DNA from: Celerinatantimonas yamalensis
GTDB lineage: Bacteria; Pseudomonadota; Gammaproteobacteria; Enterobacterales; Celerinatantimonadaceae
Assembly (NCBI RefSeq): GCF_046054155.1
Contig: NZ_JBEQCT010000007.1
Location: 1-64,000, forward strand
Direction: 5' to 3'
Length of the DNA: 64,000 nucleotides
The position numbers were made by a program, and so were the translations under genes. The first letter of the stretch is position 1; each line of letters starts with the position of its first letter. Positions 44,790 to 54,371 of this stretch are shown here, piece by piece. Below the pieces are notes generated by a model. The model was not told the origin of the DNA. It worked only from the letters and a program-made list of their open reading frames with translations, and did not search any database.

Positions 44790-46352
44790 CTAACTTAAAC
44801 GCCTTAGTTGATGGGCAAGACGTGTTTGTTCGCCCATCGAGCCCGCCAGTTGATCGCATTGAGCCACTGTTTGTTCGGTCAGTTCACTACAATGTTGACT
44901 CAACTGATGGATTTTCCGGATATTTTGTTCTATTTCATGGCTAACTTGTGCCTGCTCTTGCGCTGCAACCGCAATTTGCTGATTACGCTCATTGATAGTT
45001 TGCACTTGCTGTTGGGTCTGCTGCGACTGCTGATAGGCTTGCTGTGATTGACTCTGACAAAATGCAGCCATCTTTTCGCTTTGTTCCATCGCGATAACCG
45101 CCTGCTGCGATTGCTCTAAAATAGACTGCGTGACTTGTTGAATTTGCACGGTCGAGCGCTGGGTGGTATGGGCTAAACTACGCACCTCATCGGCGACCAC
45201 AGCAAACCCGCGACCATGTTCCCCAGCACGAGCTGCCTCAATCGCCGCGTTCAGCGACAATAGATTAATTTGGTCGGTAATTTGCGTAATCGATTGTGAC
45301 ACGTCTTGGATCTGCTGACCTTGTTGATGTAAAGCATGCAGACTCCCTTTACTTTGATTCAGTTTTACAATCAGATCGCTTGTGGCTTGTGTCCCTGACA
45401 TGGCACCTTGCGACAATTGCTCAACCATTTGCAATGCAAGCTGTGCAGCATCAGCGGTCACCTGCATATTTTCGGCCGTATCATCCGTGGCCTGACGCAT
45501 TTGACTAACCGCCGTACTGACCGATTGCGTCTCATTCACTTGGTTTGAGAGCTGGCTTAAGCTCAATTGGCTATTATCGTGTGAATCAGCCGCAAACTGG
45601 CGGATCCGCTCACTTGAATCAAGGATCCGGCCAATGACCGCGTTGAGCTCAGCTTGCCCCATTTTGAACGCTTGAGCAATACATGCGACATCATCAGTAT
45701 ATTGCTGATAAATCTTGGTCACCAACGGATGATTAACAGAACTTCGAACCTGCTGGCTTAATTGAGCCAACCGCCGCGTCAACGCATAACAAGCCACAGA
45801 TGCCAATAGGGTGAAGCTTGCAATCCCCGCCGCGCCGCCAAAGCGATATTCGACCAGAAGCGAAACCATCGCTGACAATAGCTGCGCACCGATAAGGCGA
45901 GTTGCCAGTGACATCTGCCGCAATTTGCTGTGTTGAAAAGAGCCATTCTTGCGTAATTGCTGATAATCATGCTGAGCACGCTTAACATGCTCTCGTGAAG
46001 GCTTCAGTCGCACTGACTGGTATTCAATAACTTGACCATTTTCCGTGACAGGCGATACAAACGCATCAACCCAATAAAAATCACCATTTTTACAGCGATT
46101 TTTAACCACTCCATGCCAAGCACGCCCCGCTTTGATGGTTTGCCATAGATCGGCAAATGCCAACTCTGGCATATCAGGATGACGCACAATATTATGTGCT
46201 TGGCCAACTAACTCTGCTTGGGTATACCCCGACACTTGACAAAAGTCAGGACTTGCATAGGTAATAATGCCTTTAAGATCTGTCGTTGAAAGTAAATTGT
46301 AATGCTGTGGAAAAAGTACTTCATGCTCCGTCACCGGTAAATTTTGGCGCAT
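44790..46352 (-). CDS. Aer-like PAS chemoreceptor
   Basis: 520 aa. N-terminal PAS domain (about 15-115) with LLSTTDLKGIITYASPDFCQ, GQAHNIVRHPDMPELAFADLW and VKNRCKNGDFYWV, all close to the FAD-binding PAS of E. coli Aer. Two short hydrophobic stretches near 150-190 form the membrane anchor. The cytoplasmic signalling domain has LLSLNAAIEAARAGEHGRGF and AVVADEVRSLAHTTQ. Probably an aerotaxis or redox-taxis transducer; no methylation-site assignment attempted. Monocistronic. Confidence 0.9.
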   Translation of the reverse strand: MRQNLPVTEHEVLFPQHYNLLSTTDLKGIITYASPDFCQVSGYTQAELVGQAHNIVRHPDMPELAFADLWQTIKAGRAWHGVVKNRCKNGDFYWVDAFVSPVTENGQVIEYQSVRLKPSREHVKRAQHDYQQLRKNGSFQHSKLRQMSLATRLIGAQLLSAMVSLLVEYRFGGAAGIASFTLLASVACYALTRRLAQLSQQVRSSVNHPLVTKIYQQYTDDVACIAQAFKMGQAELNAVIGRILDSSERIRQFAADSHDNSQLSLSQLSNQVNETQSVSTAVSQMRQATDDTAENMQVTADAAQLALQMVEQLSQGAMSGTQATSDLIVKLNQSKGSLHALHQQGQQIQDVSQSITQITDQINLLSLNAAIEAARAGEHGRGFAVVADEVRSLAHTTQRSTVQIQQVTQSILEQSQQAVIAMEQSEKMAAFCQSQSQQAYQQSQQTQQQVQTINERNQQIAVAAQEQAQVSHEIEQNIRKIHQLSQHCSELTEQTVAQCDQLAGSMGEQTRLAHQLRRLS

Positions 46353-46531
46353 AACACATCCCTGTCAAACAAATCGACCACATAGGTCATTAAGCGGAAA
46401 ATAACTAAACGAAGTAACAAATGATTTGTCGATGCTTTCGATAGCGATCTCGAAAGCATCTATAATAGAGGGGAAAAGTGTCATAGATTTGACTTAGGAC
46501 AAAGAATTGACGTTATCGTCCATACGCCATA

Positions 46532-46996
46532 CTATTGTCCCCCAATAAACCCCTGTTGACGCCATGCCTCATAACTGATGACGGCCACTGAATTCGATAA
46601 GTTCAAACACCGACTAGTCGGCAACATTGGAATACGTATCCGCTGTTCAGGTTCAATTGAGGCCATCACATCGGGAGCTAATCCATGGGTTTCAGCACCA
46701 AAAAGTAGCACATCTTCAGGCTGATAGTGGATCTCAGTATAAGGGCGAGAGCCTTTGGTAGTACACGCTAAAATTCGCCGCTCTCCCATCGCATTAGCAA
46801 AGCTCCAATAGTCAGGATAGGTGGTCAGATTAATCAGATCATGATAATCCAGACCCGCTCGACGCAACTTCTTCTCATCGAGATCAAATCCCAGTGGTTC
46901 AATGAGATGTAACTGACAGCCATTATTCGCCGCAAGACGAATAATATTACCGCAATTTGGAGCAATCTGCGGCTCAAACAACGCAATATGAAACAC
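46532..46996 (-). CDS. trmL: tRNA (cytidine/uridine-34-2'-O)-methyltransferase
   Basis: SPOUT-class enzyme methylating the wobble ribose of tRNA-Leu. 154 aa (E. coli TrmL 157). ALFEPQIAPNCGNIIRLAAN start, FGAETHGL and the knot motif RCLNLSNSVAV. Stands alone between the chemoreceptor and dinF. Confidence 0.95.
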   Translation of the reverse strand: MFHIALFEPQIAPNCGNIIRLAANNGCQLHLIEPLGFDLDEKKLRRAGLDYHDLINLTTYPDYWSFANAMGERRILACTTKGSRPYTEIHYQPEDVLLFGAETHGLAPDVMASIEPEQRIRIPMLPTSRCLNLSNSVAVISYEAWRQQGFIGGQ

Positions 46997-47073
46997 AACA
47001 ACCTCTTTTGAATACCATACAATCGCCTCATTATATACAACTGCGTGGCTTTCGTATCTGTCTAGCGTGATAA

Positions 47074-48438
47074 CTAATTGAGGGGGTTGTCCGAGCGAGC
47101 CGTGGCCATAGGCTTATCAAACCAACGAGAAGCACGCCAGCCATAATGGATCATCAACGTGACGCCGCGCGCCAACATAAAACAGCTTAGCGCAAGCCAT
47201 AAACCATGATTGCCCAGCCATTGGGTGAACCACCAGACGGGGAAAAAGATCACAAAAGCAGAAACCAACATACCATTGCGCATCACATGCCCTTGCGTCA
47301 GAGCAATGTAAACGCCATCAAAAATGTAACTCCACACGGCCAATAATGGCATAGCAATCAACCAGGGTAAATACAGGTCAGCACTTTGGCGAATGCTATC
47401 AATACTCGTTAAGCTCGCGACAATTTGTTGACCAAATAGTGCATAGATAATAGAAAAGCCCACACTAGTTAACACACCCAACGTCAGGGTATACACAACG
47501 CAATGATTAAATGCGTGGCGATCTCGTCGCCCTGCAGCGCTCCCCGCGATGGCTTCGACAGAATAGGCAAAACCATCGAGCGCATAAGAGGCAAACATCA
47601 TAAAGTTCATCAAGACCGCATTTGTCGCCACCACGACAGTGCCAAGCTTGGCCCCTTCAAACGTGACAAAACTAAAGCACAGCTGCAGCGATAACGTGCG
47701 TAAAAATATATCCCGATTCAGTCGCAGCAACGCCATCATTTGGCTCAAATGAACGATACCGCGAAGATACTGAGGTAACAGCGTTTGACCGCGCTCATGC
47801 CACAATTTAGCGAGGATCCAAAGACCCAACAACGCACTCACATAGTCGGCAACCAACGATGCACTCGCCGCCCCAGCCACACCATAGTGCAACCCCATCA
47901 CCAACCACAGATCCAAAACGATATTAATGACGTTAGTGACGATCAGTAGCAACATCGGCGCTCGGGCTCGTTTCATGCCAAGCAAACAACCCAAAGTGGC
48001 AAAATTTAATAATGCAGCAGGCGCGCCCCAAATACGGATCTGATAGTAAATATGCGCATAATAGGCCACTTTCGGATCAGCGCCGGCTAATTGGGCAGCA
48101 ACATGCCAAATCGGTTGCTGTAAAATAATCAGCACCAGCGCCGCCAATAAACCTAAAAAGACCGAATGGCGCCACGTCTGCACACCATGCAGATAATCTT
48201 CTCGTCCTATCGCCTGCGCAACCATCCCAGTGGTCGACATTCGCAAAAAGCCAGCCATCCAAAAGATAAAGGAAATCACCGTTGAACCAATGGCGACACC
48301 GCCTAAATAATAGCTATAGGGGAGATGACCAATCACTGCCGTATCCACCAGGCCCAATAGTGGAACTGTTATATTTGACAGTATCATGGGGATGGCGATA
48401 GCTAGGATCGCCTTAATTTGCAGCCGATCAACTAGCAT
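47074..48438 (-). CDS. dinF: MATE-family transporter DinF
   Basis: 454 aa, 12 transmembrane helices. N-terminal AIAIPMILSNITVPLLGLVD and LRMSTTGMVAQAIG are MATE/DinF signatures. Located 79 bp after lexA as in the SOS-inducible lexA-dinF operon of E. coli; likely a multidrug or bile-salt/oxidant exporter. AAGGA precedes the ATG. Confidence 0.94.
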   Translation of the reverse strand: MLVDRLQIKAILAIAIPMILSNITVPLLGLVDTAVIGHLPYSYYLGGVAIGSTVISFIFWMAGFLRMSTTGMVAQAIGREDYLHGVQTWRHSVFLGLLAALVLIILQQPIWHVAAQLAGADPKVAYYAHIYYQIRIWGAPAALLNFATLGCLLGMKRARAPMLLLIVTNVINIVLDLWLVMGLHYGVAGAASASLVADYVSALLGLWILAKLWHERGQTLLPQYLRGIVHLSQMMALLRLNRDIFLRTLSLQLCFSFVTFEGAKLGTVVVATNAVLMNFMMFASYALDGFAYSVEAIAGSAAGRRDRHAFNHCVVYTLTLGVLTSVGFSIIYALFGQQIVASLTSIDSIRQSADLYLPWLIAMPLLAVWSYIFDGVYIALTQGHVMRNGMLVSAFVIFFPVWWFTQWLGNHGLWLALSCFMLARGVTLMIHYGWRASRWFDKPMATARSDNPLN

Positions 48439-48517
48439 GCACTAAATCCTTGATTGAATGTTACCTTAAGACGCATCCTTGCGAGCGCCACTTAATGCCA
48501 ATATCAATGCTAATCAT

Positions 48518-49192
48518 TTATAACCAATCAGAATTGCGGATGATCCCAACTGCAAGCCCTTCGATGCTAAGTTCTTCACATGAAAGGTCCACTTCAATAG
48601 AGGTATAATCACTATTTTCCGGATGAAGTAACACTTTATGATGATGTTTTTCAAAACGTTTCACCGTGACATCATCGCCAACTCGTGCCACAACCACTTG
48701 GCCGTTATGTACATCTTGCGTTTTATGAACAGCCAGTAGATCACCGTCCATAATACCGATATCTCTCATACTTTCGCCGCGAACACGGAGCAAAAAATCG
48801 GCGTGAGGATGGAATAAGGCAGGGTCTACCGCGTAATGAGATTCAATATGTTGCTGCGCTAAAATTGGCTCGCCAGCGGCAACTTGGCCCACCAGTGGCA
48901 GCCCTAAGTTATCATTCGCTGATTCACTTATCTGAGAATTCAACTCTTTTGGTATCTCTTGAGCGGGTTGGGCGGGTTCATGTTCTACCAAACGTATCCC
49001 CCGAGAGGCACCTGGGATCATCTCAATCATTCCTTTACGAGCTAAGGCTTTGAGATGTTCTTCGGCAGCATTCGCCGAGCGAAACCCCAATTCACGGGCA
49101 ATTTCAACCCGAGTAGGGGGCATACCAGTGGCAAGCAGCTGAGTTTTGATTATATCGAGAACCTGACTTTGTCGCTTTGTAAGTGCTTTCAT
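48518..49192 (-). CDS. lexA: SOS repressor LexA
   Basis: 224 aa, 22 longer than E. coli LexA; the extra residues lie in the linker after the winged helix (about 70-95, rich in Pro/Glu/Ser/Asn). DNA-binding helix RVEIARELGFRSANAAEEHL, self-cleavage site A106-G107 in VAAGEP, catalytic S141 (RGESM) and K178 (VTVKRF); all three are shifted by exactly 22 from E. coli. Two SOS boxes upstream show autoregulation. Confidence 0.97.
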   Translation of the reverse strand: MKALTKRQSQVLDIIKTQLLATGMPPTRVEIARELGFRSANAAEEHLKALARKGMIEMIPGASRGIRLVEHEPAQPAQEIPKELNSQISESANDNLGLPLVGQVAAGEPILAQQHIESHYAVDPALFHPHADFLLRVRGESMRDIGIMDGDLLAVHKTQDVHNGQVVVARVGDDVTVKRFEKHHHKVLLHPENSDYTSIEVDLSCEELSIEGLAVGIIRNSDWL

Positions 49193-49199
49193 AGCAAAC

Positions 49200-49234
49200 C
49201 TGTTTTTTTATACAGTCACTGTCAGTATATACAG
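49200..49234 (-). promoter_or_regulatory. two LexA (SOS) boxes
   Basis: CTGTTTTTTTATACAG (49200-49215) and CTGTCAGTATATACAG (49219-49234) both fit CTGT-N8-ACAG perfectly, 3 bp apart, 8 and 27 bp upstream of the lexA start. E. coli lexA also has two boxes. Confidence 0.95.
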
Positions 49235-49485
49235 TGGTTTAGCAAGTGCAACTATTTCCCAATCATAGAGAATAAAACATTGACTATCAGTGAGTAAAAA
49301 TAACACTCGTTTCATCCATGGGATAAAAAACGCCCTTTATTTAACCGCCGTAATGCGCATTTTTTCCATCAGAGGGAATGGGTCGCGGTGCAACATGAAC
49401 GATTTAGATAAATAATGAACAAAAGCTGATATTTTTCCAAATTGGCTATAAAATAGACGTATATTTACTTTGAGTATTTTCGGTT

Positions 49486-49839
49486 ATGATCATCAAGGGA
49501 CAAGTAAGAGAAGTCGGTCAGAATAATTTGACAATCTGTCCAAAAGCGCAGCATCAATGGGTGCGCTGCGCTTACATTGAGTTTTCCGATGGGCACCTGA
49601 TCGAAGGACCATTATTGATGAAAACCGAAGTCTATGCAGCTTTACTCACCGGTCAACCGATGATTGTAACGCTGGGACATTGGCATGCCCGTCGCTCCGT
49701 CACTCGTGTCCAGTTAGCCAATGGGACAATTGTTGGCAAACCACCACTTGAGATCAAGCAGTGGTTCAGTCTCACATTGTTTAGTGTGTTGGCGCTGTAT
49801 TCGGTACTGCGCTGGCTGCTGCTGAATCAAGGGAGTTAG
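49486..49839 (+). CDS. uncharacterised protein with C-terminal membrane helix
   Basis: 117 aa. The first 90 residues look like a small beta-rich domain (MIIKGQVREVGQNNLTICPK, EFSDGHLIEGPLLM), followed by one hydrophobic helix (about 92-113: FSLTLFSVLALYSVLRWLLL). No family recognised and a weak ribosome-binding site. Divergent from lexA with 290 bp between. Its last 59 bp overlap the 3' end of the efflux channel gene on the other strand. Confidence 0.6.
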   Translation: MIIKGQVREVGQNNLTICPKAQHQWVRCAYIEFSDGHLIEGPLLMKTEVYAALLTGQPMIVTLGHWHARRSVTRVQLANGTIVGKPPLEIKQWFSLTLFSVLALYSVLRWLLLNQGS

Positions 49840-51247
49840 TCGATCCACTTCTCATTATGGCAGCTTTGCTCCATCCCCCGCCAAGAGCTGCAATCAATTT
49901 TACACTCGTGACTAACTGCGTTTTTTGCAATGTTAATAGATTTTGCTGCTGATTCAAACTAGTCACTTGCGTAGTCGCCGCATCTAAATAGGCAATCATC
50001 CCGGCACGATATTGGTTGAAGGTGACGCGAGCTGACTCTTTGGCAAAAGCGGTCGCTTGTTGCTGTGCCTGCATTTCGCTACTTAATATATGCGTTTCAG
50101 ATAGATAATCTTCCACCTCTTTGAGCGCATCCAAAACCGTTTGTCGATAATTGGCGACTTTAGCCTGATAGTTTGCTTTAGCCTGATTAACCTGCGCTTT
50201 AGTACGACCAAAATCAAATAGCGTTTCACTTACAGATGGACCAATTGACCACATTCTGGCTGGCCATGTTAATAAGTCTTTCCAACTACCACTGGAAAAA
50301 CCACCACTGGCGGATAACGACAGTTCTGGATAATAGCCCGCAATCGCCACGCCAATGGCGGCATTGGCCGATGCCATATTCCGCTCGGCATTCGCGATAT
50401 CTGGACGACGCTGCAATAGTGAAGCAGGGATACTCGCTGGGATTGAAGGTAAATGGTAGTCCAAAGGTTTCACCGCAAGCGAGAATGTCGCTGGCGGCTG
50501 GCCCATTAACACCGCGATCGCATGTTCTAACTGAGCACGCTGCCAGGTGAGTGCCAGCATAGATGCACGCGCACTATAAAGCTGCGTTTTAGCTTGAGCC
50601 ACTGAAGCCTGAGAACCCTTCCCTGCTTTATATTGGTTGTTTACAATTTTAAGATAACGCTGATAAATTTCAATATTATCACGATAGAGCTTGATCTGAG
50701 CATCCAATACCCGTGTTTGAAAATAGTCTTGAGCCAACTCAGACTGCGCACTCAATGTAGCGGAGGCAAGCTCAGCGGCACTGGCTTGCGCACTCGCTTG
50801 GCGTTCTTGGCGTGTTCGGCGCAGTTTTCCCCACAAATCAACCTCCCAGCTCAGCGAAGCGTTCAATGAGTGGCTTGAACTCACGTTACTGCTAGAACGC
50901 GCTCGGCTTTGGCTGGCACTCGCAGAAAGTTCAGGTGCTAAATTGGCGCCCGCTTCAACAGCTAATGATCGCGCTTGCTGATATTGAGCAGCATACTGAG
51001 CAACATTTTGGTTATTAACGGCAACTTTACTCATTAATTGCGACAATTCTGGATCATGATACACCTGCCACCACGGTCCTTTCGCTTGGGCTGCTTGCGG
51101 CGTGGCCACCAACCAACCTTTGGCAGCCTTATATTGCAAAGAAAGATCCACTTTGGGCGGCTTATAATCAGGCCCGACCATACTGCACCCAGCCAGCGAG
51201 CTCACCATCAGGAACGTGATAGCGCCATGTTTCCACTGTTTTTTCAT
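49781..51247 (-). CDS. outer-membrane efflux lipoprotein (NodT/OprM type)
   Basis: TolC-family channel, 488 aa from the ATG at 51247 (MKKQWKHGAITFL); the frame also has an ATG 8 codons earlier that overlaps the preceding stop. Lipobox SSLAGC places the lipid-modified Cys at about residue 21. Then MVGPDYKPP, typical of NodT-family proteins, and two long helical repeats (SWEVDLWGKLRR; LLQRRPDIANAERNMASANA). Last gene of the adaptor-pump-pump-channel operon, like OpmB after MuxABC. Confidence 0.92.
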   Translation of the reverse strand: MKKQWKHGAITFLMVSSLAGCSMVGPDYKPPKVDLSLQYKAAKGWLVATPQAAQAKGPWWQVYHDPELSQLMSKVAVNNQNVAQYAAQYQQARSLAVEAGANLAPELSASASQSRARSSSNVSSSHSLNASLSWEVDLWGKLRRTRQERQASAQASAAELASATLSAQSELAQDYFQTRVLDAQIKLYRDNIEIYQRYLKIVNNQYKAGKGSQASVAQAKTQLYSARASMLALTWQRAQLEHAIAVLMGQPPATFSLAVKPLDYHLPSIPASIPASLLQRRPDIANAERNMASANAAIGVAIAGYYPELSLSASGGFSSGSWKDLLTWPARMWSIGPSVSETLFDFGRTKAQVNQAKANYQAKVANYRQTVLDALKEVEDYLSETHILSSEMQAQQQATAFAKESARVTFNQYRAGMIAYLDAATTQVTSLNQQQNLLTLQKTQLVTSVKLIAALGGGWSKAAIMRSGSTNSLDSAAASAVPNTAPTH

Positions 51248-51263
51248 TTGCAAAGATCTATCC

Positions 51264-54200
51264 TTACTCATCAGTTGCAGGCTTTTTAGACATCATTCGA
51301 CGCCACAGACCACGCGTCAACCGGCTCAATTTATCCATATACAGATACACCACAGGCGTGGTAAACAAGGTCAATAATTGACTAACCACTAACCCACCGC
51401 AAATAGCAATCCCAAGTGGCCGACGCAGGTCGGCATCTCCGCCATAGTCAAGAGCCAACGGCAAGGCACCAAAAAAGGCCGCTAACGACGTCATTAAAAT
51501 CGGTCGAAAACGTTTGCTACAAGCCAAATAAATAGCCTCTTCAGGCGTCTTATTTTGCGTGCGCTGGACGTTTAGCGCAAAATCGATCATCATAATGGCA
51601 TTCTTTTTCACGACCCCAATCAGCAATAAAATCCCAATCAATGCCACCACCGTCAAGGGCGTATTGGTCCATTCCATCAACAATAGCGCGCCAACTCCCG
51701 CCGACGGCAGCGTCGATAAAATAGTCAACGGATGAATATAGCTCTCATAAAGCATTCCCAGCACGATATAGACAGTGGCTAAGGCGGCTAAAATCAGCCA
51801 CGGTATATTGCTCACAAATTGATTGGATAACATCGCATTACCGGCATAGTTTACGACTACAGAGCTGGGTAATTGCAGCTTGGCGATCGCTTGTTTTATC
51901 GTTTGCTGTGCTTGCTGCAGCACCACCCCATCGGCAGTGTTAAAAGCAATCGTAACGGTTGCCGCATGTCCCTGATGATTAACCTCTAAGGGGGCATTCG
52001 AACCTTTAATCGTGACAAAATCACTCAGTGGAATCACTTTCCCTGAGTTATTGACTATCTGTAAGTATTTTAAGACATCACTATTGTCCGTATAGTCTCG
52101 CGTTAAGCCCATTACCACAGAATATTGATTGAGTGGCTGATAAATATTAGCAATTTGACGCTGACTAAAGGCGTTATTTAGCAGCGCATCTATATCCTCA
52201 ACCGACACACCTAAACGTTTAGCAGCACTGCGGTCAATGACTAATTTAACTTGCTGGCCCCCATCTTGCTGGTTGCTATTCACGCCAGACAACTGAGGGA
52301 GTTGGGCCAACGCCTTGCGGACTTTTGGCGCCCATATTCTTAACTGCGTTAAACTATCAGATTGCAAACTGAGCTGATAACTCCCATCTGATTGACGACC
52401 GCCAAAACGTAGATCACTAGCCGCCATCAAAAACAGATTTCCCCCGGCCATTTTTTTTGCTTTAACGTAGAGTCGGTTGGCCACTTGCGCCGCTGAGGCT
52501 TGACGTTGATCGAGCGCTTTGAGGCGAATATAAAATCGCCCTGAATTACTGCCCCCATGTCCAGAACTACTCACCGAACTTAAGACACTAGCCACAGCCG
52601 GATCACTTCGAATCAGCGCGGTATATTGACGCAGTCGCGGCACCATCTGGGCAAAAGAAGTATTCTGATCAGCCGATAAACCACCCCAAATGATCCCTGT
52701 ATCTTGTGCGGGGAAGAATCCCTTTTGGACGATAGTAAATAGGTAGCCATTAAAGAAAATAGTCAGTAACAACGATAATATCGTCAGTCGACGATGGCGT
52801 AACACAAAGCGCAGCGATCGCTGATAGCCACTTTGTAAGTGATTAAATCCGCGCTCTATCCACTGATAAAAGCGCGGTGCAGACTTGGGTGATTGACGCC
52901 GTAACATCCGCGAACAAAGCATCGGGGTCAATGTCAACGAAATCAACATCGAAATTAACAGCGACACGGTCAAAGTGACCGCAAACTCGCGAAACAATCG
53001 TCCGATAATCCCGCCCATTAACAGCAGTGGAATAAATACAGCCACCAAAGAGAGTGTCATCGACAAGACCGTAAAACCGACCTCTTTGGAACCGCTTAAC
53101 GAGGCACGAACTGGCCCATACCCCTCTTCTAAATAGCGCGATATATTTTCCAATACCACAATCGCGTCATCCACCACAAAGCCCGTAGCAACAATCAAAG
53201 CCATCAACGAGAGATTATCCAGACTATAACCCAGTAGATACATCACCGCGAAGGTTCCCACCAATGACAAGGGCAAGGCAACCGCCGGAATAAATAACGC
53301 GCGACCATTACGTAAAAATACAAAAACCACAGCAATCACCAGCGATACAGCGATCATTAAGGTGCGCTCGGTCTCGTGCAATGAGGCGCGAATTGTCGGC
53401 GAGCGATCAAGTGCGGTGTGTAACTGAATATCGCTTGGTAGCAGTTGTCTAAAAACCGGCAGTTTGGCTTTAATCGCATCAATTGTGGAGAGCATATTAG
53501 CCCCCGCTGAGAGCGAAATACCGATGTTAATGGCTGGCTGATTATTGTAATAGGCGACATTAAATCGGTTTTGCACCGAATCATAGATATGCGCAACATC
53601 GCTTAAATGAATCGCAGCCCCATCTTTATAGGTGATAATCAGCGAACGATAATCGTTGGCATTTGTGAGTTGCCCATTACTATCGATTATCCACGCATAA
53701 TTTTGGCTTTGAATAACCCCTTGGGGCGTTATATTAGTGGCAGAAATAATCGCCTTACGCACAGTCTCTAACGAAATGCCATAATGAGTCAGTGCCTGAG
53801 GGTGCAAATCGATACGCACCGCGGGCAACGACGCACCAAACAAGGAAACTTCGCCAACGCCTTTGACCTGTGCAATACGCTGCTCTAACTGACTAGAAGC
53901 CAGATCATACATAGCTCCAGGACTGGCACTTTTAGAGGTCAATGACAGCATTAACACCGGCGCAGCAGCAGGATTAGCCTTAAAATAGGTTGGGAGTGTG
54001 CGCATACTGCTGGGCAACATGCTGCGAGAAGCATTAATGGCAGCCTGAACGTCGCGCGCAGCACCGTTAATATCACGGTTGATATCAAACTGTAACACCA
54101 CCTGAGTTGAGCCTTTTGAGCTTCTCGAGGTCATCTCATTGACACCGGCAATCTGACCAAATGCCCGCTCAAGCGGCGTGGCGACCGTGGCGGCCATAGT

Positions 54201-54371
54201 TTCAGGACTCGCTCCCGCTAAACTGGCCCGCACAATAATCACTGGGAATGATACATTCGGCAGCGGTGCGACAGGAAGCAGTTGAAAGCCAATTCCCCCT
54301 AAGAGCATCAATGACAAGCTGAGTAGCCAAGTGGTTACCGGCCGCATAATAAACGGACGCGAGATATTCAT
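51264..54371 (-). CDS. mdtC: RND efflux pump, MdtC/MuxC-like
   Basis: 1035-aa inner-membrane proton/drug antiporter subunit. ISRPFIMRPVTTWLLSL start, RND motifs including GFVVDDAIVVLENISRYLEEG (residues about 395-415; proton-relay Asp pair in VVDDAIVV) and GIILLIGVVKKNAIMMIDFAL-type helix near 930. Its ATG overlaps the stop of the first pump by 4 bp. In MdtABC/MuxABC systems the two RND proteins form a mixed trimer. Confidence 0.92.
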   Translation of the reverse strand: MNISRPFIMRPVTTWLLSLSLMLLGGIGFQLLPVAPLPNVSFPVIIVRASLAGASPETMAATVATPLERAFGQIAGVNEMTSRSSKGSTQVVLQFDINRDINGAARDVQAAINASRSMLPSSMRTLPTYFKANPAAAPVLMLSLTSKSASPGAMYDLASSQLEQRIAQVKGVGEVSLFGASLPAVRIDLHPQALTHYGISLETVRKAIISATNITPQGVIQSQNYAWIIDSNGQLTNANDYRSLIITYKDGAAIHLSDVAHIYDSVQNRFNVAYYNNQPAINIGISLSAGANMLSTIDAIKAKLPVFRQLLPSDIQLHTALDRSPTIRASLHETERTLMIAVSLVIAVVFVFLRNGRALFIPAVALPLSLVGTFAVMYLLGYSLDNLSLMALIVATGFVVDDAIVVLENISRYLEEGYGPVRASLSGSKEVGFTVLSMTLSLVAVFIPLLLMGGIIGRLFREFAVTLTVSLLISMLISLTLTPMLCSRMLRRQSPKSAPRFYQWIERGFNHLQSGYQRSLRFVLRHRRLTILSLLLTIFFNGYLFTIVQKGFFPAQDTGIIWGGLSADQNTSFAQMVPRLRQYTALIRSDPAVASVLSSVSSSGHGGSNSGRFYIRLKALDQRQASAAQVANRLYVKAKKMAGGNLFLMAASDLRFGGRQSDGSYQLSLQSDSLTQLRIWAPKVRKALAQLPQLSGVNSNQQDGGQQVKLVIDRSAAKRLGVSVEDIDALLNNAFSQRQIANIYQPLNQYSVVMGLTRDYTDNSDVLKYLQIVNNSGKVIPLSDFVTIKGSNAPLEVNHQGHAATVTIAFNTADGVVLQQAQQTIKQAIAKLQLPSSVVVNYAGNAMLSNQFVSNIPWLILAALATVYIVLGMLYESYIHPLTILSTLPSAGVGALLLMEWTNTPLTVVALIGILLLIGVVKKNAIMMIDFALNVQRTQNKTPEEAIYLACSKRFRPILMTSLAAFFGALPLALDYGGDADLRRPLGIAICGGLVVSQLLTLFTTPVVYLYMDKLSRLTRGLWRRMMSKKPATDE

